A DNA stretch of 13,323 bases, taken from positions 1-13,323 of the forward strand of contig JAPEVF010001148.1 of the NCBI GenBank assembly GCA_029747585.1. The letters are read 5' to 3'. The notes below the pieces were generated by a model. It did not search any database. It was not told the DNA's origin and was given only the letters and a program-made list of their open reading frames with translations. Shown piece by piece: positions 6,343-13,323 of this stretch. The translations under genes were made by a program, and so were the position numbers. The stretch is from Pleurotus djamor (lineage: Eukaryota > Basidiomycota > Agaricomycetes > Agaricales > Pleurotaceae). Each line of letters begins with the position of its first letter. The first letter of the stretch is position 1.

Positions 6343-6757
6343 CGCGGGCGTGGACAAGGGATTCGGTTGTGAGCGGCTCTTGTGGGAGGTAGACGAGGAC
6401 GCTGTGTGAGTTCGTGACCGAGGACTAAGGTCGAGGGGCGGAAAAATGGGGAGGTTGTGGTGTGCAGCCGCGCNGCGTGTGTGTTGTGGGATACGCTGGT
6501 CCAGGGTTGCGACAGGCTGGGAAGAAAACCACGATGGATGTTAAAAAAAAAGTGTAACGAAGTCGTGGCCGACGACGACGACACTGAAGAGATCACACGC
6601 AAGGTAACAGGACCGTGGTGTATTGGGGGAAACGCGAGAGGTGATGGAGGTACAGGGTAAGGAAGACTATCGTACGAGAAGTGGGGAAACACGGAATAAG
6701 TAGTGCGGAAGTGCGGATATGCGGATATACGATAGGGGACAGGGGTGTATCCTTACA
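6078..6757 (-). mobile_element. 5' part of a possible older LTR element inserted in F-box gene 1
   Basis: At 6757 the homology of F-box gene 1 to its two paralogs ends abruptly. The minus strand continues TGTAAGGATACACC, a plausible LTR start. About 400 bp further on a Gag-like frame begins in the same orientation, as expected for LTR plus leader. The far end of the putative LTR is uncertain; one candidate is CGTTACA ending at 6553, giving about 205 bp, but no convincing tRNA primer site follows. The stretch also has an A9 run (6543-6551), a short GAC/CGA repeat near 6570, three near-copies of gtgcggat at 6702-6727, and an ambiguous base at 6474. The chromovirus at 1-6077 interrupts it. Confidence 0.4.
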
Positions 6758-7757
6758 CGGATGTACCAAAAGCTGCAAACTTGTAGATTTCCTCGAGGTT
6801 GTCGGAAACGTCTTCGTAACCAAGGAAATCATACAGGGAGATATATGCGTAAACGAGCCTGGGTGCACGGGTGCACCGGAAAATGGGCAGGGGGACACAT
6901 GTCTCCAAGACTTCTATCCGTCGCAAGCTAGGAAGTTGGATAGGGTTGAAGATCATCGCTTGTAGGGTGTCTTCATCCACATGTTCTGCTATGACGTCCG
7001 ACAGCTTCAACTCCACGAGGTCGTGCATCTCCCCTAGTGCGATGCAAAAAGAACGGAGATCGGTTATTCGTGTGGCAGGGGAAAGAGTCGATTCGAGCTC
7101 TAGGTAGCAGAGCCTCTTGAATCGTGGGGTAGAGAGATCTAGGAGACAATCCCCCAATATTAGTCGCTTGAGCCTGGGAGCGCTATCGTCCGTCACGAAC
7201 GTGCCATCCAAGACGCGACAAGCTCTAAAGGGGCTTTGGATAGCGATGCTTTCGAGGAGGGGCATGAAGGAAGGGCAGACCAGCTCTGACAGCGTCTTTA
7301 GGACTGTGTCAGGTTGTTGAGCCGGCAACGAAAGGTCAATGGAGCGAACACGATCAAGTTCACTGAAAGCAGCTTTCATCAAAGAGATCCCTTCGTTCAT
7401 GCTATTGAGGTCATCTCCAAATAGCTTTCCACAGACGGAAACGTCTAAGGGGGCCCCTTTGGCTCGTCGGAGGACTTCGTTGCCCCATTCCAACGGGTAC
7501 AAAGAAGCAAACGTCCATAACTGCGGTGTCTGAAGAGCCACCTCGCGCCAGGCGGCGCAGACGTGAGTTACCGCTGGAATCCAAGAGTCATATTTGCCTG
7601 GATCAAACCACGTATAGCGGTCTCGAACCAATTCAAAGATGAAAGAGAGGATTTCTGGTGGAAGTGACGTCGATGGAAGCGAGGCATTACGCCGTTGGCG
7701 TTGGTGCGCTTTGTATACAGAGGCCTGAATAATTTCTGACGTGTGGTCGACCTCCAT
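6753..7757 (-). pseudogene. F-box-like protein gene 1, C-terminally truncated
   Basis: The reading frame is 334 aa from the ATG at 7757. Residues 31-81 form an F-box-like motif (LPPEILSFIFELV, then THVCAAWREVALQTPQLW). Repeated leucine-rich segments follow (for example LKRLILGDCLLDL and LCYLELES). F-box proteins bind SKP1 through this motif and recruit substrates to SCF ubiquitin ligases; the substrate is unknown. It aligns end to end with gene 2 and gene 3 until FAAFGTS and then stops, lacking about 195 residues that both paralogs have. The final Val codon and the TAA stop are formed by TGTAAGG, the start of an apparent LTR. It was therefore probably truncated by insertion, with its 3' end off the left edge. 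Transcription could persist, since its promoter box is kept. Confidence 0.82.
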
Positions 7758-7842
7758 TTCTGGGGGAATGAGGGATCGTCAAAGGTGGGTGATGTTGTGG
7801 TCGAGGACAAAGACCTGAAAGGACTCCTAGCCGTCAGGGCGG

Positions 7843-7882
7843 CTTAAAAGGGCAATATCACGTGCGTATCACGCTACCGCGT
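7843..7882 (-). promoter_or_regulatory. promoter of F-box gene 1: CACGTG box and TTTTAAGC element
   Basis: The 25-bp block at 7858-7882 contains the palindrome CACGTG and ATCACG.TACCGCGT. It matches 11988-12012 upstream of gene 3 at 22 of 25 positions. It lies 101 bp upstream of the gene 1 ATG and 100 bp upstream of the gene 3 ATG. A TTTTAAGC TATA-like stretch is kept closer to the ATG (about 7850-7843). CACGTG is the usual E-box bound by bHLH factors in fungi; which factor acts here is not known. Confidence 0.5.
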
Positions 7883-8222
7883 TCAATGGACCTGCGTGTC
7901 ATCGTTTACGAATTCCCAATTTGCATTTCTATTCCTCAGACTGATTTTCTGCGAGTACACTTTCTTCCATCTTTAGCACCGTAATCCAGGGCTCTCTGAG
8001 TCGCGATTGCCTTGCTGTCAGAGGATATCGCCCGGATTAAATAATTGCCTCCTATCAACTTCCTATGCTCAATAGTCAAGATTCGACAAGGGCCCTTGCT
8101 GCTTCCGACACAAATGGCTACATGGTTTTGATGATTTCAGTGAGTCTTGTGACGGATGAATTATCTACTTGACAATGTACAAAGAATGCGCTACCCTTAG
8201 GCACTAAGTAGTCGGTGGCCGT
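7883..8222. other. intergenic stretch between F-box genes 1 and 2
   Basis: About 340 bp upstream of the gene 1 promoter box and downstream of the gene 2 stop. I see no open frame with coding character, no clear repeat and no RNA gene. It should hold the gene 2 3'-UTR and poly(A) signal and distal promoter sequence of gene 1. Confidence 0.5.
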
Positions 8223-9809
8223 CTAATCAAACTCTCCGAAGTTCCGAGACAAAGAGATCTCAATACTGCGATCCGACCGAGAGGTAGTAAGCGAATCAAC
8301 CTCATTTCTGAGCAAGTTGCTAATCCCCGAGTCGATACCTTTATCCCAGCCTTCGATGTTTAGCTCTTGGAGGCGTGGAAGTTGACGCGCTTCCCGCAGT
8401 TTCAGCCATACAGACAGCTGAATCGCAGTCTCAGTTCGACGTGGAAATGACCTGAAGATGAGTTCTTTCAGGTTTGGGAAGCACGCCAAGTCCCCCATAA
8501 GCTCATGGCCCAAGAGAACGTTGTATGGAAGCTCGAGAGTTGTGATTGCGTCCGATTCAGAAAGAGAAGTGATGTATTCCAAGACTTGATCGGAGACGTC
8601 GGCATTATATTCGAAGTGTAGGGACAAAGAAGAGACTGGCTCAATTGGGGGAACGTTGGACCAAAAGTCATCAGAGTTCAATTCGTTGAAGCGGAAGGAA
8701 AGCGTCTTGAAAGGAGTGTCACTATTCCCTGTAGCCTGAGTGTAGTTCATCACTTGGTAGTCCTTTGATTCCGTGATACCTAGGTGGAACTCGGTGGGCT
8801 CTTCTGTGTCTGTAGCATACGAACCGAAAGCTGCGAACTCGTAGATTTCCTCGATGATTTCGTGAAAATCGTGGTGGTCGAATGAACAAACCAGGGAGAA
8901 GGACGCGTAATGGAGGTGAGGGGCTCGGGTGCACTTGAAAATGGACAATGGAACACAGATTTCCGATATGTATACCTCCCGCAGGTTAGAAAGGATGATA
9001 GGGGTTTCAATCATCGCGTCTAGGCTGCCTACCAGTGAGTTCAGTGGTAAGGCAGATGTCAACTTCAAAGTTGTGAGATCGTGCATCTGTCCTAATGCGA
9101 CGCAGAAAAATGCGAAATCGGACTCGGATATTCGCGTTTGCGGGGACTCGAGCTCTAAGTAACAGAGGCTCTGGAATCGAGAGGTTGTGAAATCGAGAGA
9201 GCAATGTCGTAAGACGAGCGTCTTGAGCAATGGCGCGCTTTCGTCTGACATGAGAATGCCGTCCAAGATGTGGCAAGGAGCAGAGTCGCTGTAAGCATAT
9301 ACATTTTCGAGGAGAGGCATGGTAGACGATCCTATCAGCTCTGACAAAGTATCTGAGATTATGTCGGGATCGTGGGGCAACGAGAGGTCGAGAGAGCGGA
9401 TACGATCAGGTTCATTGAGAACGTGCTTCATGAAAGCGAGCCCCTCGTTCATAGTACTGAGATCATCGCCAAATAGCTTGTCACAGATGGAGACGTCTAA
9501 GGGGGCGCCTTTGGCTCGTTGGAGGACTTCGTTTCCCCATTCCAGTGGGTACAGAGGGGCTGACGACCATAACTGCGGTGTCTGAAGGGCCACTTGGCGC
9601 CAAGCGGTGCAGACGTGGGTCACTACTGAGACCCAGGCGTGACGATACTTTGGGCCGAAACACGAGTATATGGTTTGTACGAGCTCGAAGACATAGGAGA
9701 GGATTTCTGGTGGAAGCGAAGTCGACGGAAGTAAGGCATTGCGATGTTGGAGTTGATGGGCTTTGCGTAGAGATGGTTGAAGAGTTTCTAGATATCTATT
9801 CACCTCCAT
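8223..9809 (-). CDS. F-box-like protein gene 2 (528 aa, intact)
   Basis: The ATG at 9809 gives MEVNRYLETL, and TAG at 8225-8223 ends a 528-residue frame without introns. Residues 31-81 hold the F-box-like motif (LPPEILSYVFELV, then THVCTAWRQVALQTPQLW). The rest is rich in short leucine-rich stretches such as LLKTLVLRHCSLDF, LCYLELES, LTTLKLTS and LPRLQELNIEGW, in keeping with an LRR-like substrate-binding region. The start is supported by alignment with gene 1 (MEVDHTSEII). It is the only full-length, unbroken member here and defines the expected length of the family. No signal peptide or membrane segment is evident, so it is probably nuclear or cytosolic. It is likely a substrate adaptor of an SCF ubiquitin ligase; the target is unknown. 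Confidence 0.88.
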   Translation of the reverse strand: MEVNRYLETLQPSLRKAHQLQHRNALLPSTSLPPEILSYVFELVQTIYSCFGPKYRHAWVSVVTHVCTAWRQVALQTPQLWSSAPLYPLEWGNEVLQRAKGAPLDVSICDKLFGDDLSTMNEGLAFMKHVLNEPDRIRSLDLSLPHDPDIISDTLSELIGSSTMPLLENVYAYSDSAPCHILDGILMSDESAPLLKTLVLRHCSLDFTTSRFQSLCYLELESPQTRISESDFAFFCVALGQMHDLTTLKLTSALPLNSLVGSLDAMIETPIILSNLREVYISEICVPLSIFKCTRAPHLHYASFSLVCSFDHHDFHEIIEEIYEFAAFGSYATDTEEPTEFHLGITESKDYQVMNYTQATGNSDTPFKTLSFRFNELNSDDFWSNVPPIEPVSSLSLHFEYNADVSDQVLEYITSLSESDAITTLELPYNVLLGHELMGDLACFPNLKELIFRSFPRRTETAIQLSVWLKLREARQLPRLQELNIEGWDKGIDSGISNLLRNEVDSLTTSRSDRSIEISLSRNFGEFD

Positions 9810-10285
9810 TACTGGTGATTTGAGGGGTTGTCAGAGGTGGTGTTGTTGTGGTCAAGAGCCAAAGTTCGAATCAACGACAACGGGTGCTCAAAAGGGGTTT
9901 GCCAATACCCCCTATTCGATGACATCCATGGAGGAGGACCAAGGTGGCGTCACTAACATGCCCGGAGGACCAATGGCAGGGCTGATACCTTGAGATACGT
10001 GTCACGACAAAGGTGGCGATCGGCCTCAAACACCCTCCGGCCAAACTGCGCAAGGAACGTTTGAATCTACGGAGTCCTTCCCTATGAGTAATGAGTTTCA
10101 TTGACCCATAGGACGAACTCAAGGCCAACTCAAGGCCAAAGAATGACGGACTTCACGGCGATCCTTGTGACTAGTCCCGCCGACCCAAATACTCAACGGC
10201 ATAGTGGTTCCAAACAGTGAGGAAGCATTGCAGTATCGATTGACCGTGAAAGAAACATGGGGACGCTAGGTATGTACATGATTGT
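9810..10285. other. intergenic stretch between F-box genes 2 and 3
   Basis: About 475 bp holding the gene 2 promoter and the gene 3 3' end. Close to the gene 2 ATG, CTCAAAAGGGG (about 9887-9897) resembles CTTAAAAGGG of gene 1. The CACGTG box found upstream of genes 1 and 3 is missing. An 11-bp unit (aactcaaggcc) is repeated in tandem at 10116-10126 and 10127-10137. No coding frame is supported. Confidence 0.5.
10116..10137. repeat. 11-bp tandem duplication
   Basis: aactcaaggcc occurs twice in direct succession, between F-box genes 2 and 3. It is short and probably a replication-slippage product. Confidence 0.7.
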
Positions 10286-11888
10286 TTACCAGAAATCTCC
10301 CGGATTTTCAGCTTGAGAGATTTGCATGATGCGTTCTGATGAAGACAAGGTCGTAAGGGAATCAACCGACTGTTTGAGAGTCTGAATTACGCTCGGGTCG
10401 GTGTCCTCCGAGTCCTCCCACTGATCAGGAATGCTCAGCTCTTTGAGCCGTGGAAGTCTCCGCCTCTCTCTAAATCTGATCCATTCCAAAAGCTGCTTCG
10501 TAGCTGCTTCGTCATGCGGAAGCGACGAGAAGAATAGTTCCTTCAGCGCCGGGAAGTTTGTCCACATCCCTATAAAGTTCATGCCAGGACCGTTTGGTTT
10601 GAAGAAAGCGTTATAGGGAAGCTTGAGAGTTGTGACCATGTCCATCTGAGAGAGTAGCCTGACATAGTTGAAGTATTCCACCGGTATATCGTCGTCGAGG
10701 GAGGGATGGAAGGAGAACGTAGCCACTGGAGCGAGCGGAACCATTGACCAAAACTCCTCCGAGAGCAGGTCGAGCTGGATAGAAATTGTTTTGGAGGTGG
10801 CTGGGCCCCCTGTAGTCCGAGTGTAGTCCATAATCATGTAGCTAGGCGAACTATGAACCTCTAGATGGTATTCAGTGGCCTCGGGGGTATTGACGACGGG
10901 TGACCTAAAAGCAATGAAATTGGAAATCTCCTGTACATTGTCGGAAGCTTCGTCGGAATCGAAGCAATTGTACAGGGTGACATCGATGCGGCCAACGTTT
11001 GGAGCTCGTGTGCACTTGAGTATGTACAAGGGCACGCAATCATCCAAAATGACCACTTGGCGTAAGCTGGGAAGGGAGACTGGGGCGTCCATCATTGCCT
11101 GCAGGGGATCTTCGTCTGGTTCGTCCGGTAGGACATATGTCAGTTTCAGCCTCTCGAGATTGTGCATCTCAGCTAGAGCAGAAATGAAAGAGTAGAGGTC
11201 GGTTATTCTCGGCGAAGGGCGAAGAGTTGATTCGAGCTCCAGATAACGGAGTTGATGGAATCGTGGGGTCGTGAGGTCAAGTCGGCAATTCTGCAAGACA
11301 AGCGTCTCGAGCCGTGGAGCGCTTTCCTGCGTCATGAGCACATCGTCTAGCACTCGGCACTGGTTAGGGAAGCTATCGATCTGTATGCTCTCGAGGAGGG
11401 GCATACTTGATGTGCCTATCAACTCAGACAAAGTACTTGAAACTTCGTCGGAATATTTGGACACTGAAATGTTGATGGAGGAAATGCGACCAGGTTCGTT
11501 GAAGATGGTTTTCATCATAGAAATGCATGCGGCAACGACATTGGGATCGTCGTCAGGTGGTAGACCATGAATGTCCAGAGGAGCACCTTTTGCCCGTCGG
11601 AGGACTTCGTGCCCCCGTTCCAAGGGATACAGATAGACCGAAGTCCATAATCGCGGGGTTTGAAGAGCCATTTCGCGCCAGGCGGTGCAGACGTGAGTCA
11701 CACCTGGGAGCCAGGAATATGTATCGGATGGGTTCAACGACAGATATGTCTTTCGAACCAGCTCGAAGATGTAGGAGAGGATTTCTNGGGGGAAGTGCCA
11801 TCACGGGAAGTGAAGCATTGTGATCTTGGAGTTGATGAGGATTGTACGGTGATGCTGGAAGCGTTTTTGAGGTTGGGGCAACGTTCAT
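10286..11888 (-). CDS. F-box-like protein gene 3 (full length but frame broken at an ambiguous base)
   Basis: The start is ATG at 11888 (MNVAPTSKTL), chosen because it aligns with the starts of genes 1 and 2. The first 33 codons run to the LP of the F-box. There the coding strand has five C, an N (11787) and AGAAATCC, where paralogs read CCACCAGAAATCC, so one extra base shifts the frame. The downstream frame (open to TAA at 10288-10286) carries the rest of the F-box (EILSYIFELV, THVCTAWREMALQTPRLW) and leucine-rich segments such as LETLVLQNCRLDL and LRYLELES. Without the extra base the gene is about 533 aa, close to the 528 of gene 2. The most likely explanation is an assembly or base-calling artefact. 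If real, translation could only start internally, for example at 11737, and would lose half of the F-box. Role as for gene 2. Confidence 0.8.
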
Positions 11889-11959
11889 TTCTGAAAGGGT
11901 GCGGAAATGAGGGAGGCGTCGTGGTTGCAAGGATCAAGGAATGAAGTTGAACTTAAAGC

Positions 11960-12012
11960 TTAAAATTATAACGCAGAGCGTGAGTCGTCACGTGAGGATC
12001 ACGGTACCGCGT
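11960..12012 (-). promoter_or_regulatory. promoter of F-box gene 3: CACGTG box and TATA-like element
   Basis: The block at 11988-12012 is the counterpart of 7858-7882 upstream of gene 1 (22 of 25 identical, same distance to the ATG). Nearer the start, the minus strand has TTATAATTTTAAGC at about 11972-11959, sharing TTTTAAGC with gene 1. Function is inferred from conservation and spacing. Confidence 0.5.
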
Positions 12013-12456
12013 CTGGTGTACGTGTCCGAGTCGTGACTTCGTTGTGGGCCAGGACGATGGTGGCCACATTTCGCCCTTCCCTACAACGCAGCAAGTACCT
12101 CTTCCACACTCACAGTGATGCTGAATCCAAGTTATTCTGAGGACCTTGAACCCGAACCAAGACTCTTGTTTCTTTCACGTCGGGAAATACTTAGTCGTCT
12201 TCAAAGCACGTCAGCACTCTCTGGTGCTCTCGGAATACAAAGCTGGAGCAAAGGTGGAGCCTAACTCTTCTCTGCTTTAAGTCAGTCTTGCTGCTAAGTT
12301 GCACTGCTGCTTTGAAGTTTGTGGTAACTCTTCCAACCAAAGATCCACGGACCAGATGAGCTATCGGCTGCCTTGTGCGACTGCTCAATTGCTTGAGCCG
12401 GTCCCTTTGAAGCTTGAAATTCGCGTCCCCTTGATGCCACTCTCTCGCTTTCTGGC
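12013..12456. other. shared upstream region of divergent genes 3 and 4
   Basis: About 445 bp between the gene 3 promoter box and the gene 4 TATA-like site. Short minus-strand frames here (for example 12191-12388) have no recognisable motif. The stretch probably serves as a divergent promoter region; no specific site is recognised. Confidence 0.4.
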
Positions 12457-12464
12457 TTAAATAG
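12457..12464 (+). promoter_or_regulatory. TATA-like element of gene 4
   Basis: TTAAATAG is followed by a pyrimidine-rich stretch (gtctttctttctactctc, 12472-12489) of the kind found at fungal transcription starts. It lies about 140 nt upstream of the 5'-UTR intron. Confidence 0.4.
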
Positions 12465-12523
12465 CGGGTCCGTCTTTCTTTCTACTCTCTCCATCAACTC
12501 TCAGGACGCCTTCTATTCAGCTT

Positions 12524-12557
12524 GTAATAACAGGACCTTCGTAATAACAGGACCTGA
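12524..12557. repeat. 17-bp tandem duplication in the gene 4 leader
   Basis: gtaataacaggaccttc (12524-12540) is followed at once by gtaataacaggacctga, matching at 15 of 17 positions. It is probably in the 5'-UTR. Confidence 0.75.
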
Positions 12558-12604
12558 TAGTCTTTTATCTCCACCCCCAGTCCGACTGATTCCTTTCGCT
12601 ACCC

Positions 12605-12658
12605 GTGAGTGGCCTCAGTCCTCGTTGTCTTCCTCAGCCTGAATATACTCCATTTTAG
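12605..12658 (+). other. 5'-UTR intron of gene 4 (54 nt)
   Basis: It has donor GTGAGT at 12605 and acceptor TTTTAG ending at 12658, with a CTGAA branch-like motif about 20 nt before the acceptor. Its length is typical of fungal introns. The ATG follows 4 nt after the acceptor. Confidence 0.6.
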
Positions 12659-12662
12659 GAAC

Positions 12663-12941
12663 ATGAACGCTCGGACGCAATCTAAATATGACTTTGAAAT
12701 CGCTTCTCTCTCAAGCATGATCCAACATGCGCAGACTAAGGGAGAATCCGTTCATTCCGACACCTATCAGGAACTCCAGCGTCTGAAAGATCAAACGAAC
12801 ACCCCTTCCTCCATCTCGAAGCTCCCCGACGAGCTTCTTTCTACAATTTCCGAAGAGACCAAGAGGATTTACATTCAAAAGAGCCGTCGTAATGCCAAGC
12901 TCGACCCCTCGAACGCTTCAAGCTATCGTAAATCCCCAGGC
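12663..12941 (+). pseudogene. F-box-like gene 4, N-terminal fragment, cut at about 12941
   Basis: From the ATG at 12663 (MNARTQSKYDF) the frame gives a predicted coiled coil-like segment rich in Gln, Leu and Lys. Then comes ISKLPDELLSTI, which resembles the start of an F-box, and a basic stretch KRIYIQKSRRNAKLDP. The frame runs about 93 codons and then enters sequence starting CACTACGG, where coding character ends and a stop follows (TAA at 12974-12972 region, within the 121-codon frame ending at 12974). I judge it interrupted by a mobile element, with the rest beyond the right edge. The F-box assignment rests on a short motif only. A single-exon small protein is the alternative. Confidence 0.4.
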
Positions 12942-13323
12942 CACTACGGTAAAATGATACATCAACTAGTGTAATTACCGTAGATAGAGGATACATCATT
13001 CATTGTAGTCTACAGTGCACGTTGAGTGATGTATCCTTCGCCAGGCTGGTGATGTATCCACAGTACCACCACGCTTCGCGTACTTAGCTTGATAGGTGCC
13101 GCATGGCATTGGCTGCCTTCGAGGCTTCGAAAGGTGTCGTGTAATAGGGATCCAGATTTGATGCCGATTTCAAGCAAGGTTGATCTACGGCGAAACATTC
13201 AGACATTGGAAAACAAATCATACAAAATGACACACTATTTCAATGCTCTTCCCTCGCTTCTGTTCGCGCTATATGAGTGTTTTGAATGGCCGTGAACCTC
13301 AGCGGGCGGGATACACGACCCCG
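12942..13323. mobile_element. candidate CACTA-type (CMC/EnSpm) DNA transposon terminus, running off the window
   Basis: It begins CACTACGGTAAAATG at the point where gene 4 loses its coding frame. Four copies of the 9-mer GATACATCA lie within about 100 bp, two in each orientation (12956-12964 and 12990-12998 forward; 13027-13035 and 13050-13058 reverse). A 9-bp inverted pair, CTACGGTAA (12944-12952) and TTACCGTAG (12975-12983), sits at the very end. A CACTA start plus dense short subterminal repeats in both orientations is the hallmark of this superfamily. The other end, the 3-bp target duplication (expected GGC, 12939-12941) and any transposase are outside the window. No coding frame is supported from 12975 to the end. 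Confidence 0.45.
12956..13058. repeat. cluster of four GATACATCA subterminal repeats
   Basis: Exact 9-mers at 12956-12964 and 12990-12998 (plus) and 13027-13035 and 13050-13058 (minus). Copies 2 and 3 form an inverted pair extended to GGATACATCA and TGATGTATCC around a 28-nt centre. They could be transposase-binding repeats; this is inferred. Confidence 0.75.

Noticed and set aside
6333..6692. 119-aa minus-strand frame with an ambiguous residue
   Set aside because: It is in a different frame from the Gag-like ORF, compositionally biased (Ser/Pro/His), and most likely LTR or leader sequence.
12191..12497. Two small minus-strand frames upstream of gene 4
   Set aside because: No motif, no paralog in the window, and position in a divergent promoter region. 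Nothing supports coding.
12609..12662. Translation start of gene 4 at 12609
   Set aside because: That start is a GTG lying inside the apparent 54-nt intron. The ATG at 12663, just after the acceptor, is preferred.
13010..13295. Short frames on both strands at the right edge
   Set aside because: They lie in the candidate transposon end, overlap each other, and have no recognisable domain.

Overview
The window looks like a fungal, probably mushroom-forming basidiomycete (Agaricomycete), accessory region. Three things suggest this. There is a chromodomain Ty3/gypsy element (chromovirus). There is a tandem family of F-box-like proteins of the kind strongly expanded in Agaricomycetes, carrying an LPPEIL...THVC.AWR..AL.TP.LW signature. 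One gene has a short 54-nt intron of fungal type. The organism assignment is inference, since no marker gene is present.

Left half (1-6077): a nearly complete LTR retrotransposon on the minus strand. Its 3' LTR is cut by the window edge (1-126 visible). Its 5' LTR is complete (5548-6077, 530 bp, ends TGTAAGGG...CCCTTACA). The order in element direction is 5' LTR, a possible self-priming site, gag (with CCHC knuckle), protease, reverse transcriptase, RNase H, integrase (HHCC, DDE, GPY), chromodomain, polypurine tract, 3' LTR. The 116 bp that align cleanly between the LTRs are identical, so insertion is recent. Even so, the coding part carries three breaks: a frame change at a C8 run in gag, and two in-frame TAG codons in pol, both where Gln is expected. 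Gag and pol overlap by about 50 nt in a -1 relation.

Middle (6078-6757): the chromovirus sits inside a second, unrelated Gag-like reading frame. The upstream flank of that frame ends at 6757 with another TGTAAGG terminus, exactly where F-box gene 1 loses homology to its paralogs. The simplest reading is a nested structure: an older LTR element entered F-box gene 1, then the chromovirus entered the older element.

Right half (6758-12941): three F-box-like paralogs lie head to tail on the minus strand, with start codons about 2.05-2.08 kb apart. Gene 1 (start 7757) has lost its C-terminal third. Gene 2 (9809-8223) is intact at 528 aa. Gene 3 (11888-10286) would be full length but for an ambiguous base (N at 11787) that breaks the frame. 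Genes 1 and 3 share a CACGTG-containing box 100-101 bp upstream of the ATG; gene 2 lacks it. A divergent gene (gene 4) starts at 12663 on the plus strand after a 5'-UTR intron. It is cut short at about 12941.

Right edge (12942-13323): sequence beginning CACTACGGTAA and carrying four copies of GATACATCA in both orientations within about 100 bp. This resembles the terminus and subterminal repeats of a CACTA-type (CMC/EnSpm) DNA transposon inserted into gene 4.

I see no rRNA, tRNA, CRISPR or bacterial-type operon. I find no new biochemical system. The interesting content is layered transposon damage to a young F-box cluster, and the recoding or mutation pattern in the chromovirus.
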